DNA from: Ruminiclostridium cellobioparum subsp. termitidis CT1112
Lineage (GTDB): Bacteria > Bacillota > Clostridia > Acetivibrionales > DSM-1351
DNA: 64,000 bases
Direction: 5' to 3'
Assembly: GCF_000350485.1 (NCBI RefSeq)
Contig: NZ_AORV01000056.1
Span: 1-64,000 of the forward strand
The translations under genes and the position numbers were made by a program. The stretch's first letter is position 1. Each line of letters begins with the position of its first letter. The notes beneath the pieces are model-generated. The model saw only the letters and a program-made list of their open reading frames with translations, was not told where the DNA came from and did no database searches. Below, piece by piece: positions 45,213 through 55,329 of the stretch.

Positions 45213-46395
45213 TAAGTATTATCCTTTCAATATCTTTATAGTGTTTTTCCCAAGTATAATTGTCAAGAACGTGCTTACGCCTCTCCTGCCCATTTTTACC
45301 AAGATTGGTAATACAATTAAATATAGCCGCTATAATCTGCTCTTCACTATTATAATCAACCAAGCATCCCAATTTTTTATCTGTTATAATTTCTCCGCTT
45401 GCTGTAATTGTTTCAGGTGGATTTGATTTCGCTGCTATACAGGGTAAACCACAAGACATAGCCTCAATATAAACATGTCCGAACCCTTCATACTTACTTG
45501 GCAAGATGAAAACATCAGCCATTTTATAGTAATCTTCCACATTAGTCCTCGCACCCCACAATTTTACACGTTTCTGTAAATTGTATTTTAATATTAGTGA
45601 TTCCAATATACTCCAACATTCTCCATCTCCAACAAAAGCTAACTTTACATTTTTATCTTCTATTTTAGTCATACAGCGAATAAGTATTTCTAAATTTTTT
45701 TCACTTGATAACCTGCTAACACATAAAAGAATAATGTCTTCGCCAGCATAGTTTAGCTTTTTCCTTAAACTATCCTTTTCATTATCAGAAGCCAAATCAA
45801 ACCTGTTAGTATCTACACCGGGCGGTAGTACTGCAACCTTTCTATTCTTCAGCTTGAAATAATTAACTACTTCTTGCCGTTTTGAATCACTTAAAACTCC
45901 AACTTTAGGTGCTGTTTTTATAGCTAGTTTGTCCAATATTGCTAATTGTGGCAGAATAAAATAGTAGTATAATTTTTTTAAGCTTCTATTTTCTTTAGCG
46001 GCAATAATCTGAAGTTTTGTTGCAACTAAGGGAGTAATAAAGATGTGCCTGTCATGTCTTTTTGCCTTTGAAACAGCAAGTGCAAAACTATAAAATCTTG
46101 AAATAACAATATCATCTTCAGCTATCTGCAATGCCTTTATATAAGCCTTAGTCCGGAAGTAATATACAATGGGGGAAAATAGCATTAAAAGCTTCGGTAC
46201 ATTAGAATAATCCACCCTCTTAACAGAAACTCCCTCAATGTTCTCAAACTCAGGCAGTTCCGTATTCTTTAAATTTGAAGTTATTATCTCCACTTCTTTG
46301 CCTTCTTTAAGCAACTGTAGTGCCAAGTTCCTTGTATACGATACCAAACCACCCTTTTCAGGCAAATATGCATTTGTTACTATCCATATCTTCAC
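45193..46395 (-). CDS. Glycosyltransferase family 4 (GT-B)
   Basis: A 400-residue retaining glycosyltransferase with the GT-B layout: N-terminal KGGLVSYTRNLA, the linker PPGVDTNRF, and the C-terminal nucleotide-sugar site with VSRLSSEKN and PSKYEGFGHVYIEAMSCGLP (E-x7-E). The sugar added is not predictable. It overlaps the polymerase gene downstream and starts 4 nt after the preceding gene ends. Confidence 0.9.
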   Translation of the reverse strand: MKIWIVTNAYLPEKGGLVSYTRNLALQLLKEGKEVEIITSNLKNTELPEFENIEGVSVKRVDYSNVPKLLMLFSPIVYYFRTKAYIKALQIAEDDIVISRFYSFALAVSKAKRHDRHIFITPLVATKLQIIAAKENRSLKKLYYYFILPQLAILDKLAIKTAPKVGVLSDSKRQEVVNYFKLKNRKVAVLPPGVDTNRFDLASDNEKDSLRKKLNYAGEDIILLCVSRLSSEKNLEILIRCMTKIEDKNVKLAFVGDGECWSILESLILKYNLQKRVKLWGARTNVEDYYKMADVFILPSKYEGFGHVYIEAMSCGLPCIAAKSNPPETITASGEIITDKKLGCLVDYNSEEQIIAAIFNCITNLGKNGQERRKHVLDNYTWEKHYKDIERIILNDRSWE

Positions 46396-46399
46396 GTTT

Positions 46400-47560
46400 T
46401 CACCTTCTAATTGCGTTTTTTAATATTCTTACTAAAAAATTAAACATTTTTTTTCGTTTAGTCAAGACATGATTTTCATATCCCTTATAATAACAGCTAC
46501 CTAATTTATCCAACCCAGTATCAATTATTTTTCTTACCTGTTCATCACTAACATATAGCAAATATTCACTCAAAGAATGTAATACCCAAGCATCTGATCT
46601 GGGATAGTAATTTTTGTCAACTATTTCACCAGATGGTTTGATAATGGGTGCAAAATGATCTGAAACAATAAATTTACTAGCCATAAAGGCTTTTATTCTT
46701 TCAATATGCAACGAATCTTCCCACAACAAAGCACACAATAATAATGAACAATACCCCCATGTGTGTATATCCCTTGATATTTTACCGTTAACCTCAATAT
46801 ATGGAACAGCTATATCATCAGTCAATTTTCGTTTAAGATATACAGATACTAATCTTATTATTTCTTTATTATCCTCGTTTGAATAGTACTTATCAATCTC
46901 TAAATGATAATATAATTGTTGAGCTATATGATAGTTATCAATTTTAATATAAAAAGGATCTGTCATAAGTTCCTTTTCAAAGTAATTCCAGTATCCGCTT
47001 TCTCTATAAATTATAAGTTGATCTTTCATGTACGTTAGCATTCCATCACATATATCTTTTAAACCATAATCATTAAAAACATGCATATAGTATACTAATG
47101 TACCAACGGTAAATGAAATGCCATTGGTTATATGAACTTCTTTGTATGAGCACGGAGCATAGGGTATAACCCAGTAACAATCTTTATATTTATAGGAAAA
47201 GTTTCTGATCCAGTTAATTCCGTGCTTAATTGATTGTACAACCTTATCATCTTTGTATAGGTCGTAATATTTAATTAGTGCATAAACAGATAGTATTTCC
47301 GGCGTAGTTGACTCTTTGTGTGACTTTTTGCTCATTTGCTTACCGAATAAAAAATTATACCCTATATCAAAACCACCATCTTTTAGTTGAGATTTCATAA
47401 TCAAATCAGCAACTTTTTTAGCTTGTATCTTGTACTTTATATCATCAAACTTAATATCCATATTGAGTATGGCCAGTAAAGCTTCATATAAAGTTTGGGA
47501 GCTAGTAATGTTATCTACTGGCTTATTAACTATTTTCAAAACAAAATCTTTTATCTTCAT
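46400..47560 (-). CDS. Helix-rich alpha/alpha-toroid-like protein in exopolysaccharide locus
   Basis: I do not recognise a family with certainty. The 386-residue protein has no signal peptide and is mainly helical, with repeated Trp/Tyr/His-rich segments such as SQLKDGGFDIGY, SGYWNYFEKELMTD, NYHIAQQLYYHL and SDAWVLHSLSEYLL spaced 40-60 residues apart. This pattern suits an alpha/alpha toroid as in uronyl C5-epimerases, polysaccharide lyases or cyclases. It begins 8 nt after the CapK-like gene with AGGTG inside it, clearly in the operon. A sugar-modifying role is inferred from context. Confidence 0.6.
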   Translation of the reverse strand: MKIKDFVLKIVNKPVDNITSSQTLYEALLAILNMDIKFDDIKYKIQAKKVADLIMKSQLKDGGFDIGYNFLFGKQMSKKSHKESTTPEILSVYALIKYYDLYKDDKVVQSIKHGINWIRNFSYKYKDCYWVIPYAPCSYKEVHITNGISFTVGTLVYYMHVFNDYGLKDICDGMLTYMKDQLIIYRESGYWNYFEKELMTDPFYIKIDNYHIAQQLYYHLEIDKYYSNEDNKEIIRLVSVYLKRKLTDDIAVPYIEVNGKISRDIHTWGYCSLLLCALLWEDSLHIERIKAFMASKFIVSDHFAPIIKPSGEIVDKNYYPRSDAWVLHSLSEYLLYVSDEQVRKIIDTGLDKLGSCYYKGYENHVLTKRKKMFNFLVRILKNAIRR

Positions 47561-47568
47561 AAATACAC

Positions 47569-48891
47569 CTACAATTCACTCTTAATGAATCTATATTTTC
47601 CGTTCTTTTCTCTGGGAATTGAATCAACAATTTTGAATTGTATCTCCAAATTATTTCCAATTAAATTTTCTAACTCACGACTAAATTTTTCTATAGTTTT
47701 TTGTGAAAAATGAACATCTGGAACGATATTTATGTCTAAGGAGTTAATTGATTTCTGTATATATTGTATTTCAATGATTTCTTGAACAGATTTTTTCATA
47801 GGTTGATTCAGACTTCCCGCTGAGATGGGTGTCCCATCAGGTAGTTTAATAATATCATCTAATCTTCCTTGAAAATCAAGAATTCTCCTATGCTTACTTC
47901 CACATTCACACGACTCAGAAACAAGCCTCCCAACATCACCTATTTCATACCTTATTAAAGGCATAGCATAATTCCATAAATTAGTTCCTACTATTTTACC
48001 AATAGCATCAGATGGTCTGTTGCTGATTAAATCAATCACTTCTGCATATGTTGTTTCTTCATGAATATGATAACCATTGTGTAATTCACATTCTGTACCA
48101 ACTATACAATCTTCATTCTGTCCATAATGATCAAATACCTTACAATTAAATACTTTCTCAATAGTATCTCTATATGTAGGAAAAAGCGTGTCAGAAGATG
48201 TTAAAATTGCCTTTAACCGTAATTGGGAAACATCAATATTCAGTTTTTTTATACCCGTCGCAAGTATATACAAAGCCGATGCATACCCTTGAATATACAC
48301 AGGTTTAAAAATTTTAAGTTCCTCAATAAGTTTTAGAATATTTGGCTCTGTCATTTTATTTGAGGCAAACAGTATTATATCATTTAACTGATCTTTTTTT
48401 ATAGGAAAATCAGAGTTTAGTATTTTCCCAATATAACAATATCTATCATTTTTAAAATCTACACCACTAACTTTTTTCCATTTCGTCCAGTTACCGATCC
48501 TAACATACTTACTTTGTTTAGAAAAATAAAGAACCATTGGTGTACCTGTTGTACCGCCTGTACTTATCTCAACTAACTTTTTGTTTTGATAATTTTTTGA
48601 GATAAGATCGTTTCTGTTGGTATTGATATCTTTCTTCGTTAATATAGGAATCTTACAAAGGTCATCTAAATTACTAAATCTCTCAGGATTAAAACCACAC
48701 TCATCAAAAAGTTTGTGATAATAAGGTACATATTTAAAACTTTCTATTAGTAAAGATTTAAGTTTATCCACTTGGTAACTTTGAATTTCATCTAAAGATG
48801 CACCATTATACTCTAAAAATATTTTATTAATCCTTTTAAAATACGGATTATCGTATTTATAAACTTTATATACTTTACTCAAAAAACTCAT
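47569..48891 (-). CDS. CapK/phenylacetate-CoA-ligase-like adenylate-forming enzyme
   Basis: About 440 residues of the ANL adenylate-forming family, CapK branch. The nucleotide loop STGGTTGTPM, HYGQNED and the late segment GRLDDIIKLPDGTPIS are seen. CapK-like proteins in capsule loci are thought to activate an acyl or amino-acid group for transfer onto the glycan. The ATG at 48891 follows AGGAGG by 7 nt; the longer frame to 48942 is unlikely. It lies next to an acyltransferase gene, supporting decoration of the polymer. Confidence 0.86.
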   Translation of the reverse strand: MSFLSKVYKVYKYDNPYFKRINKIFLEYNGASLDEIQSYQVDKLKSLLIESFKYVPYYHKLFDECGFNPERFSNLDDLCKIPILTKKDINTNRNDLISKNYQNKKLVEISTGGTTGTPMVLYFSKQSKYVRIGNWTKWKKVSGVDFKNDRYCYIGKILNSDFPIKKDQLNDIILFASNKMTEPNILKLIEELKIFKPVYIQGYASALYILATGIKKLNIDVSQLRLKAILTSSDTLFPTYRDTIEKVFNCKVFDHYGQNEDCIVGTECELHNGYHIHEETTYAEVIDLISNRPSDAIGKIVGTNLWNYAMPLIRYEIGDVGRLVSESCECGSKHRRILDFQGRLDDIIKLPDGTPISAGSLNQPMKKSVQEIIEIQYIQKSINSLDINIVPDVHFSQKTIEKFSRELENLIGNNLEIQFKIVDSIPREKNGKYRFIKSEL

Positions 48892-48947
48892 ACATAATCC
48901 TCCTATTTTTCTTAATGCAAACTTACAAATATAAATCAACAATTAAT

Positions 48948-49466
48948 TTAGACTACCTTTCCTACAATTTGATTAACATTAATAACCCTACTTTTTTCTG
49001 GAATAGGTTTTGTTATTATAGTTCTCGCAGCTACTAAACAATAATTACTTAAGTTACCTGTCGAAGTAATAACTGATTCTGCCCCTATCCAGCAACCTCT
49101 ACCTATTGTCACCATTTTTCCCTTAGACTTGTTAAAAAAAGACATATCATCTAAATTAAATTCGTGATTACCTGATGCAATTATAACATATGGCCCAATC
49201 ATTGTTTTACTTCCTATAGAAACTCCATATTTTGCATCCATCCATGTTCCATAACCAATATAAACATTATCTTCTATTATTAAATTCTGTGCATTAAGAA
49301 TTCTAACATGTTTAGATACCTTTAATTTTTTTCCACACTTTTTTATCCTAGTTTTAATAAACCAGCCACGAATAAGATCACCGTATGAACCATCAGGAAA
49401 TACGTCTAAAAACCCCTCAAAAAAACCGATAATGGTGATCTTAATTATAAATAATACCTTTCTCAT
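48948..49466 (-). CDS. Left-handed beta-helix (hexapeptide) acyltransferase
   Basis: A 172-residue protein with hexapeptide-type repeats (IEDNVYIGYGTW, IGSKTMIGPYVIIASG, IGRGCWIGAESVITSTG) and the active-site His in SGNHEF. It resembles maltose/galactoside O-acetyltransferases and the WbbJ-type enzymes of O-antigen loci, so O-acetylation of the glycan is the likely function. GAGGAGATTTTCTT precedes the ATG. Confidence 0.88.
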   Translation of the reverse strand: MRKVLFIIKITIIGFFEGFLDVFPDGSYGDLIRGWFIKTRIKKCGKKLKVSKHVRILNAQNLIIEDNVYIGYGTWMDAKYGVSIGSKTMIGPYVIIASGNHEFNLDDMSFFNKSKGKMVTIGRGCWIGAESVITSTGNLSNYCLVAARTIITKPIPEKSRVINVNQIVGKVV

Positions 49467-49492
49467 AAGAAAATCTCCTCATTTTAATGATG

Positions 49493-50923
49493 TTAAATCT
49501 GCTTGACTTTTATAAGATTCAACAAACTATTACGGTTAAATATACAAAATATTATTAAAACAACAATTGTTATAAGTAGGTTTATTAAATCATTTGTGTT
49601 TTTAATTTTAATTATCAAACCCAAAATACACAATAGTGAGCAATATAAATAATATTGATTTGATAATTTTATCTCATAATCCATCTTACGTAAGTAAAGC
49701 TTACACAAACTAATGGTAATAATTGATGCAACAACTCTTACAATTACTAGGCCTTCAATCCCCACATATTTAAGCAATGGAAGCATTAAAGACACTTGAA
49801 ATACTACTGATATTACACTTATAATAAAATACTGCTTTGATTTCCCTAGAGCAAACAAATAATTGTTCAATATTATTGCCGGTGCAGAAATAATAACAGT
49901 AATTGTAAAAAGCTGTAATATATTTGTATAATCTAAGTATTCCGGGCCAAAAAGAACTCTTACAATTAACTTAGAGTTCATCACAATTGACACGGTAATT
50001 GGAAAAATAATCATCAGATTTCTATTAATCAGAATTCCAAAAATTTTATTAGAGGTTTCTTTATTTAATTGTTTACATATATATGGATAAAAAGTTGAAT
50101 TATAAATATTAGGGATTAACTTAATCATATTTACTATTTTCACTATTAGGTAATATCCTCCCAATACACCCAGGCCCAGTTTATTAATGATTATGATCTG
50201 ATCAGCCTTATCAAATATAAAAGCCATAATTGTTGAGAGATGTAGAAATAGAGCATATTTGAAAATCTTCTGCTCAGGTCTTTTAAACTCAAATAAAGCT
50301 TTTAAATTAAAAAGCTTATTTTTTATCAAAAGGTATATAAGTAATAATATAAACCCTATAAATAGTGACATAAATAGATTTGATTTAGCATTGCTTTTAT
50401 TAATAACAGCAATATATAAAGTCCCAAAAAAAGTGACTATGTTAAATACCTTAGTACCAATTGAATAGATAAAGAAATGTTCTTGCTCCTTCACATATGC
50501 TAATAAAATATTACATATAATTATTAATATGCCAGCTAAATACATACTTAGCGTGGTATTTTCGTCTATACCAACGAATATTTTTATAATATCAATCCCA
50601 AATAATCTGAAGGCAACAGTAAACACAACAAAGTATATTAAGCATATTCGTATGTAATATACAATAAACCTTTTTTTATTTAAGGGTTGTTTAATATCAG
50701 ACAATAATTTAACTATAGCTGTTTCTCCACCAAATAAGAAAAAAGTAATTATTATATTATAAAACAACTCTATAATTCCTAAAATTCCTGATGCTTCGGC
50801 AGATACTCTACTAATAACAGCCGAAGTAGCAAGTTGAAGAGGAATCGCTAAAACAGATACTAATAAAACTACTTTAGCTCCATTATTATATTTTCTTTCC
50901 AACTGATCAGAAATAATTATCAC
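49493..50923 (-). CDS. Polysaccharide flippase (Wzx/MVF-type)
   Basis: About 476 residues with 12-14 membrane helices and no large loops, fitting the Polysacc_synt/MATE-like Wzx family that moves undecaprenyl-linked repeat units across the membrane. The GTG at 50923 overlaps the stop of the glycosyltransferase upstream (GTGA), the most economical start; an earlier in-frame start at 50983 would run 60 bp into that gene. Strongly AT-rich codon use matches its neighbours. Confidence 0.87.
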   Translation of the reverse strand: MIIISDQLERKYNNGAKVVLLVSVLAIPLQLATSAVISRVSAEASGILGIIELFYNIIITFFLFGGETAIVKLLSDIKQPLNKKRFIVYYIRICLIYFVVFTVAFRLFGIDIIKIFVGIDENTTLSMYLAGILIIICNILLAYVKEQEHFFIYSIGTKVFNIVTFFGTLYIAVINKSNAKSNLFMSLFIGFILLLIYLLIKNKLFNLKALFEFKRPEQKIFKYALFLHLSTIMAFIFDKADQIIIINKLGLGVLGGYYLIVKIVNMIKLIPNIYNSTFYPYICKQLNKETSNKIFGILINRNLMIIFPITVSIVMNSKLIVRVLFGPEYLDYTNILQLFTITVIISAPAIILNNYLFALGKSKQYFIISVISVVFQVSLMLPLLKYVGIEGLVIVRVVASIITISLCKLYLRKMDYEIKLSNQYYLYCSLLCILGLIIKIKNTNDLINLLITIVVLIIFCIFNRNSLLNLIKVKQI

Positions 50924-51885
50924 CCCAACTTTAAACCCTTGAAAGAAATATACAGTATTATGTCCATTTTGACCTTTAAGCATCTATAAATAAATTGATA
51001 GCGTTTTTGCAAATAATTAATATCAGCCATCTCAAGTAAATAGTGTACATCACTGTATAGCAATTTTTTATATTTAATATAACCGCTAAATCCTTTACAC
51101 TGTTCAGCCAATAGCTTAAGTATTTGTATTTTTATAACCAGTTCAAAATTATAAATTCCTTGTTTATGCGTATCTCCAAAATTACTTTTTAAAATTCCCA
51201 TTATCAATACGCTTGTTTTGAACAAATGTTCCCATGTTACTGCTACTGACATTGACCCTTCTCTTTTCAAATACTTATACAGGGTCAGATTACAAAATAG
51301 TAATTTTGATGCTGAATTTATGCAATTTAATGTAAATATCAATTCTTCAGAATTTCTGTTATCTTCATCAAACCTGATATTGAACTTGTCAATTATATTT
51401 CTATTGATTATTTTAAATTGTCCCCAAGGAAGTGTCCATGATAACGTATATGTCATAAGATCATATTTGTCAACACGGTTAAACGCTGATAAATCAAAAT
51501 GCCTTATCACCTGTCCTGCTTCATTTACTTGGTCAAAATCATAATATATTATGTCATATTCACCCTGAATCAAATAGTTATCTAAAATTGTATTAAGAAC
51601 TTGCGTGTCCAGATAATCATCGGAATCCAGAAACATGATATATTTACCTGTCGCTGCTGATATACCAGTATTTCTCGCTACACCAGGGCCTGAATTGTTC
51701 TGATATATGTATTTAATCAAATTTTTATTCCGATAGTTAGTCTCACATATTAATTTTGTGCTGTCAGTTGAGCCATCATCAATCAGTATTATTTCAACTT
51801 TATTATTATCACCTATTGAGTCTAAACACTTTTTTATTGTTAATTCAGAATTATACATAGGAATGATAATTGATAAAAACACCAT
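50920..51885 (-). CDS. Glycosyltransferase family 2
   Basis: A 321-residue GT-A glycosyltransferase with the usual N-terminal half: SIIIPMYNSE, IDDGSTDST, the NTGISAATGKYIMFLDSDD segment with the DxD-type DSDD motif and the later aspartate region around ENR/EEL. The C-terminal part is divergent. It is upstream of the flippase (4-bp overlap) and 20 nt downstream of the UDP-sugar dehydrogenase. Confidence 0.92.
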   Translation of the reverse strand: MVFLSIIIPMYNSELTIKKCLDSIGDNNKVEIILIDDGSTDSTKLICETNYRNKNLIKYIYQNNSGPGVARNTGISAATGKYIMFLDSDDYLDTQVLNTILDNYLIQGEYDIIYYDFDQVNEAGQVIRHFDLSAFNRVDKYDLMTYTLSWTLPWGQFKIINRNIIDKFNIRFDEDNRNSEELIFTLNCINSASKLLFCNLTLYKYLKREGSMSVAVTWEHLFKTSVLIMGILKSNFGDTHKQGIYNFELVIKIQILKLLAEQCKGFSGYIKYKKLLYSDVHYLLEMADINYLQKRYQFIYRCLKVKMDIILYISFKGLKLG

Positions 51886-51905
51886 TTATTGTAACTCCCT
51901 CAATG

Positions 51906-53225
51906 TTATAATCTCCAATAGCTATAACCTGCAACTTCTATCTCACTTTTACATAACATACTTTTAACATCGATAATTACTTTTTCACAATTTTTTATAT
52001 TTTTAAACATACTATCTATATTTGAAACCTTCATTTCTTTAAATAGTTTATGTGCAACCGCGAAAACCAGGCAATCTGCATCATTAACCTCAGATATATC
52101 AGTCAAATATACTCCGTATTCCTTCTTTGCATCGTCTTCGTTTGCTTGCGGGTCTACTACAATAGGTTCAATACCATATTCCCTGAGTCGTACAATAATA
52201 TCATTAACCTTTGAATTACGTGTATCAGGGCAATTTTCTTTAAATGTTAATCCCAAGATAACAACTTTTGACTTTTTAACAACCTTATTGGCTAAGATAA
52301 GCTTTTTAATGATAATGTCAGCGATATATTCACCCATCCCATCATTTATTTTTCTCCCGGCCAAAATAATCTGGCTATGATACCCAAGTTTTTCGGCTTG
52401 GTATATAAAATAATAAGGATCTACCCCAATACAGTGTCCGCCGACTAGCCCCGGATAAAATCCAATCGCATTCCACTTAGTGTTCATAGCATCTACAACT
52501 TCTTTTGTATCAATGCCCATTCTGCCAAATACCATAGCTAGTTCATTCATAAATGCAATATTTATGTCACGTTGACTGTTTTCAACAACTTTAGCAGCTT
52601 CAGCGACTTTAATACAGCTTGCTTTATGTACTCCTACTTCAATAACCAGTTCATAAACCTTTGAAATGATGTCCAATGAATCTTCATCCATACCGGACAC
52701 TATCTTTTTTATATTCTCTAATTTATGTACTTTATCTCCCGGATTAATACGTTCTGGTGAATAACCCACCTTAAAGTCAATACCACATTTTAATCCTGAT
52801 TCATTCTCAAGTATAGGTATACATATATCTTCAGTAACACCCGGATATACAGTTGATTCATACACTACAATTGATCCCTTAGATAGGTTTCTTCCCAGGA
52901 TTTTACTTGCTCCCTCTACCGGACTTAGATCTGGAGTTTTATCCGTATTGACAGGAGTTGGAACAGCAACAATGTGAAATTTTGCTTCCTGGAGTCTGGT
53001 TTCATCGTACGTAAAATCTACGGTAGATTGTTTAATGACATCATTACCAACCTCATTAGTTAGATCAATACCATTTTTATATTGTTCAATCTTGCATTTA
53101 TTCAAATCAAAACCAACAACATTTACTTTTTTAGCAAAGGCCACAGCAATAGGCATTCCAACATAGCCCAATCCAACTACCGAAATCTTCTCTTGATTGT
53201 TCAATAATTTTTCATAAAGATTCAT
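51906..53225 (-). CDS. UDP-sugar dehydrogenase (TviB/WbpA/WecC-like)
   Basis: About 439 residues of the UDP-glucose/GDP-mannose dehydrogenase family. The NAD-binding VVGLGYVGMPIA, the nucleophilic Cys in LVGGHCIGVDPYY and the GLTFKENCPDTRNS third-domain motif are clear. Closest in character to enzymes making UDP-HexNAc uronic acids, so the polymer is probably acidic. The ATG at 53225 has GAAGGG upstream; a longer start at 53267 is less likely. Confidence 0.92.
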   Translation of the reverse strand: MNLYEKLLNNQEKISVVGLGYVGMPIAVAFAKKVNVVGFDLNKCKIEQYKNGIDLTNEVGNDVIKQSTVDFTYDETRLQEAKFHIVAVPTPVNTDKTPDLSPVEGASKILGRNLSKGSIVVYESTVYPGVTEDICIPILENESGLKCGIDFKVGYSPERINPGDKVHKLENIKKIVSGMDEDSLDIISKVYELVIEVGVHKASCIKVAEAAKVVENSQRDINIAFMNELAMVFGRMGIDTKEVVDAMNTKWNAIGFYPGLVGGHCIGVDPYYFIYQAEKLGYHSQIILAGRKINDGMGEYIADIIIKKLILANKVVKKSKVVILGLTFKENCPDTRNSKVNDIIVRLREYGIEPIVVDPQANEDDAKKEYGVYLTDISEVNDADCLVFAVAHKLFKEMKVSNIDSMFKNIKNCEKVIIDVKSMLCKSEIEVAGYSYWRL

Positions 53226-53297
53226 ATTATTAATCCCTTCGTACTTTCGAAATCTCTTCCCATTCAATTCATAAATGCTATTGTACAGTGGAATTCA

Positions 53298-54434
53298 TCA
53301 ATTTATATCTGAGTAAATTTTATTCATCTTGTTCTGCACACAAATAACGTCATTATTCTTAATCGCTTCTTTATTAAAATTTCCCATCATTATCCTTCGA
53401 TCATTATTAAATAACTTTTTAATACTCTCGGTAAAACCGTTCACATCATGCGGTCCGACACAAAAACCACCTCTGTTGTTTTTTACCAAATCAGTGTTTC
53501 CTCTTATTTTTGAACATACAACAGGAAGGCCTGAGGCCATTGATTCCATCAGTGCTACTGAAAGGCCTTCCCGAAAAGATGGAAAAACAAATATATCAGC
53601 TAACTTGTAAATTTCATAAATATCATTTCTAAAACCAAGGAATTTTACTTTATCTTCTATTCCTAGTGAAGTACATAGTTTTTTTAGATATTCCTCCAGG
53701 GAACCTGTACCACATATTAGATAACAAATATCACGTTCTTTAAGTATTGAAATTGCTTTTAAAACGGTTTCATGATTTTTGTTTTTATTTAATTCCCCTA
53801 CTGACAATATGACTAAAGAATTTGAAGATATACCCAACTCATTCCGTTTTATATTTGTATCTATATTGACGTTCCCAATCTTTACGATATTTATCCCCAC
53901 ACCCGGTATATACTCAATCCTTTTTGCTTTAAATGTCTTTGTACGCTCATAATCTTCTCTATTTATTGTAATAAGCACATCAGTATACTTAGCTAGCCAT
54001 CGTTCCACAGGATAATATATCAACCAGTTAAGTAACGGCGCACCCTTAAAAAAATGAAATCCGTGTGCAGTATAAATTACTTTGGTCTTTGTCTCAAACG
54101 CAGCCACCCTTCCACACACCCCACCAATCGGTGAATGACAATGGATAAACTCATACTTATTTTTAATTACTAATTGTACTATCTTTTTATACGCTTTTAT
54201 ACTACCGATTACATCTTTAATATCACGTGAAAAATCAATGTGATAATATTTAATACCGAGAGCTTCCAATTCCTTCTTGAACTCTTTTACCCGCTCTTTT
54301 GAACTTGTATTACCATATTCAAAGTTCGCAGCAACATGAACTTCATAACCTTTGCTTTTCAAAATGTCTATATTAGACATATTGAACTGATCTATCATTG
54401 AAGCAACAGATGCAAGCATTAACATTTTCCTCAT
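53298..54434 (-). CDS. Glycosyltransferase family 4 (EpsD/PglA-like)
   Basis: A 378-residue GT-B enzyme with an N-terminal SMIDQFNMSNIDIL acceptor region, HCHSPIGG, YTAHGFHFF and the donor site VFPSFREGLSVALMESMASG (E-x7-E). The HGFHF pattern is shared with the EpsD and galacturonosyl/GalNAc transferases that follow the priming enzyme, so it may add the second sugar. It lies 18 nt after the epimerase gene. Confidence 0.9.
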   Translation of the reverse strand: MRKMLMLASVASMIDQFNMSNIDILKSKGYEVHVAANFEYGNTSSKERVKEFKKELEALGIKYYHIDFSRDIKDVIGSIKAYKKIVQLVIKNKYEFIHCHSPIGGVCGRVAAFETKTKVIYTAHGFHFFKGAPLLNWLIYYPVERWLAKYTDVLITINREDYERTKTFKAKRIEYIPGVGINIVKIGNVNIDTNIKRNELGISSNSLVILSVGELNKNKNHETVLKAISILKERDICYLICGTGSLEEYLKKLCTSLGIEDKVKFLGFRNDIYEIYKLADIFVFPSFREGLSVALMESMASGLPVVCSKIRGNTDLVKNNRGGFCVGPHDVNGFTESIKKLFNNDRRIMMGNFNKEAIKNNDVICVQNKMNKIYSDIN

Positions 54435-54452
54435 TTTATACTAACCCCTTCA

Positions 54453-55316
54453 TCACTTCTCTGTTATTTCAATTGAATCCCGAAAATTTCTAACCCTATA
54501 GTTTTGTTTGTATTCTGATAATTTCATATCATATACCAGACTGCCAAAGGCTTTATTAACCACTCCAAAAAATCTCCCTAGCATCTTCAAAATTAAGTTG
54601 AAAATTTTAACAAGTCTAACCTTTTTTCCGTGAATATCTGCGATTAATCTTACCATTTCGGCTGTATTAACATATTCCGCATTCTGTGGAAAAAAAGTAC
54701 CCTGCTCATCATTATCAATCATAAGCCGTATAAATTCACATAAGTTATCAATATAGAGCATACTTCTTTTGTTTTCAATATCAGGGAAAAGAGGAAACCT
54801 CTTGGCATAATTCGCCAATCTCGGGTAATTCCCCCTTGATCCTTTACCGTAAATCATTGGCGGTCTAAGTATTACTATTTTAAATTCGCTGCTTTCTAAA
54901 ACGCTAATCCGTTCTTCAGCCTCTAATTTGCTTTTTCCATAAAAATTAGCCGGTTTAGGAATTGTGTTTTTATCTATAACTCTCGAACTATTAATGAAAC
55001 TACTATCTCCATAAACAATAATACTGCTCATAAAAATGAATTGTTTAACACCTTCATTCTTTGCCTTGACAGCAGTTTCTATAGTGAGATCACGATTAAT
55101 CTTATAATATAATTCTTCCATTTTTGGATCAGCAGACACATGAGCAATACCTGCCACATGAAAAATCACATCATATCCGAAAAAATTTTTATACTTCCAT
55201 GATGGTTCTTTCATATCAATAATCTCCACCTGATATTTATTGGGCCATTGTGTCACCCATTTTTCAAGTGAAGTACCTATATAGCTGTCGGCACCTGTTA
55301 TAAGAATCTTTTTCAT
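54453..55316 (-). CDS. NAD-dependent epimerase/dehydratase (SDR)
   Basis: A 287-residue extended SDR with the glycine motif ITGADSYIGTSLE, the FMSSIIVYGDS active region and YGKSKLEAE (Tyr-x3-Lys). It resembles short UDP-GalNAc/quinovosamine 4-reductases of the WbpV/WbcN type that serve a neighbouring PglC-like priming transferase, which fits its place 13 nt after that gene. The sugar product is inferred only. Confidence 0.88.
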   Translation of the reverse strand: MKKILITGADSYIGTSLEKWVTQWPNKYQVEIIDMKEPSWKYKNFFGYDVIFHVAGIAHVSADPKMEELYYKINRDLTIETAVKAKNEGVKQFIFMSSIIVYGDSSFINSSRVIDKNTIPKPANFYGKSKLEAEERISVLESSEFKIVILRPPMIYGKGSRGNYPRLANYAKRFPLFPDIENKRSMLYIDNLCEFIRLMIDNDEQGTFFPQNAEYVNTAEMVRLIADIHGKKVRLVKIFNLILKMLGRFFGVVNKAFGSLVYDMKLSEYKQNYRVRNFRDSIEITEK

Positions 55317-55329
55317 GCTCTAATATCTC

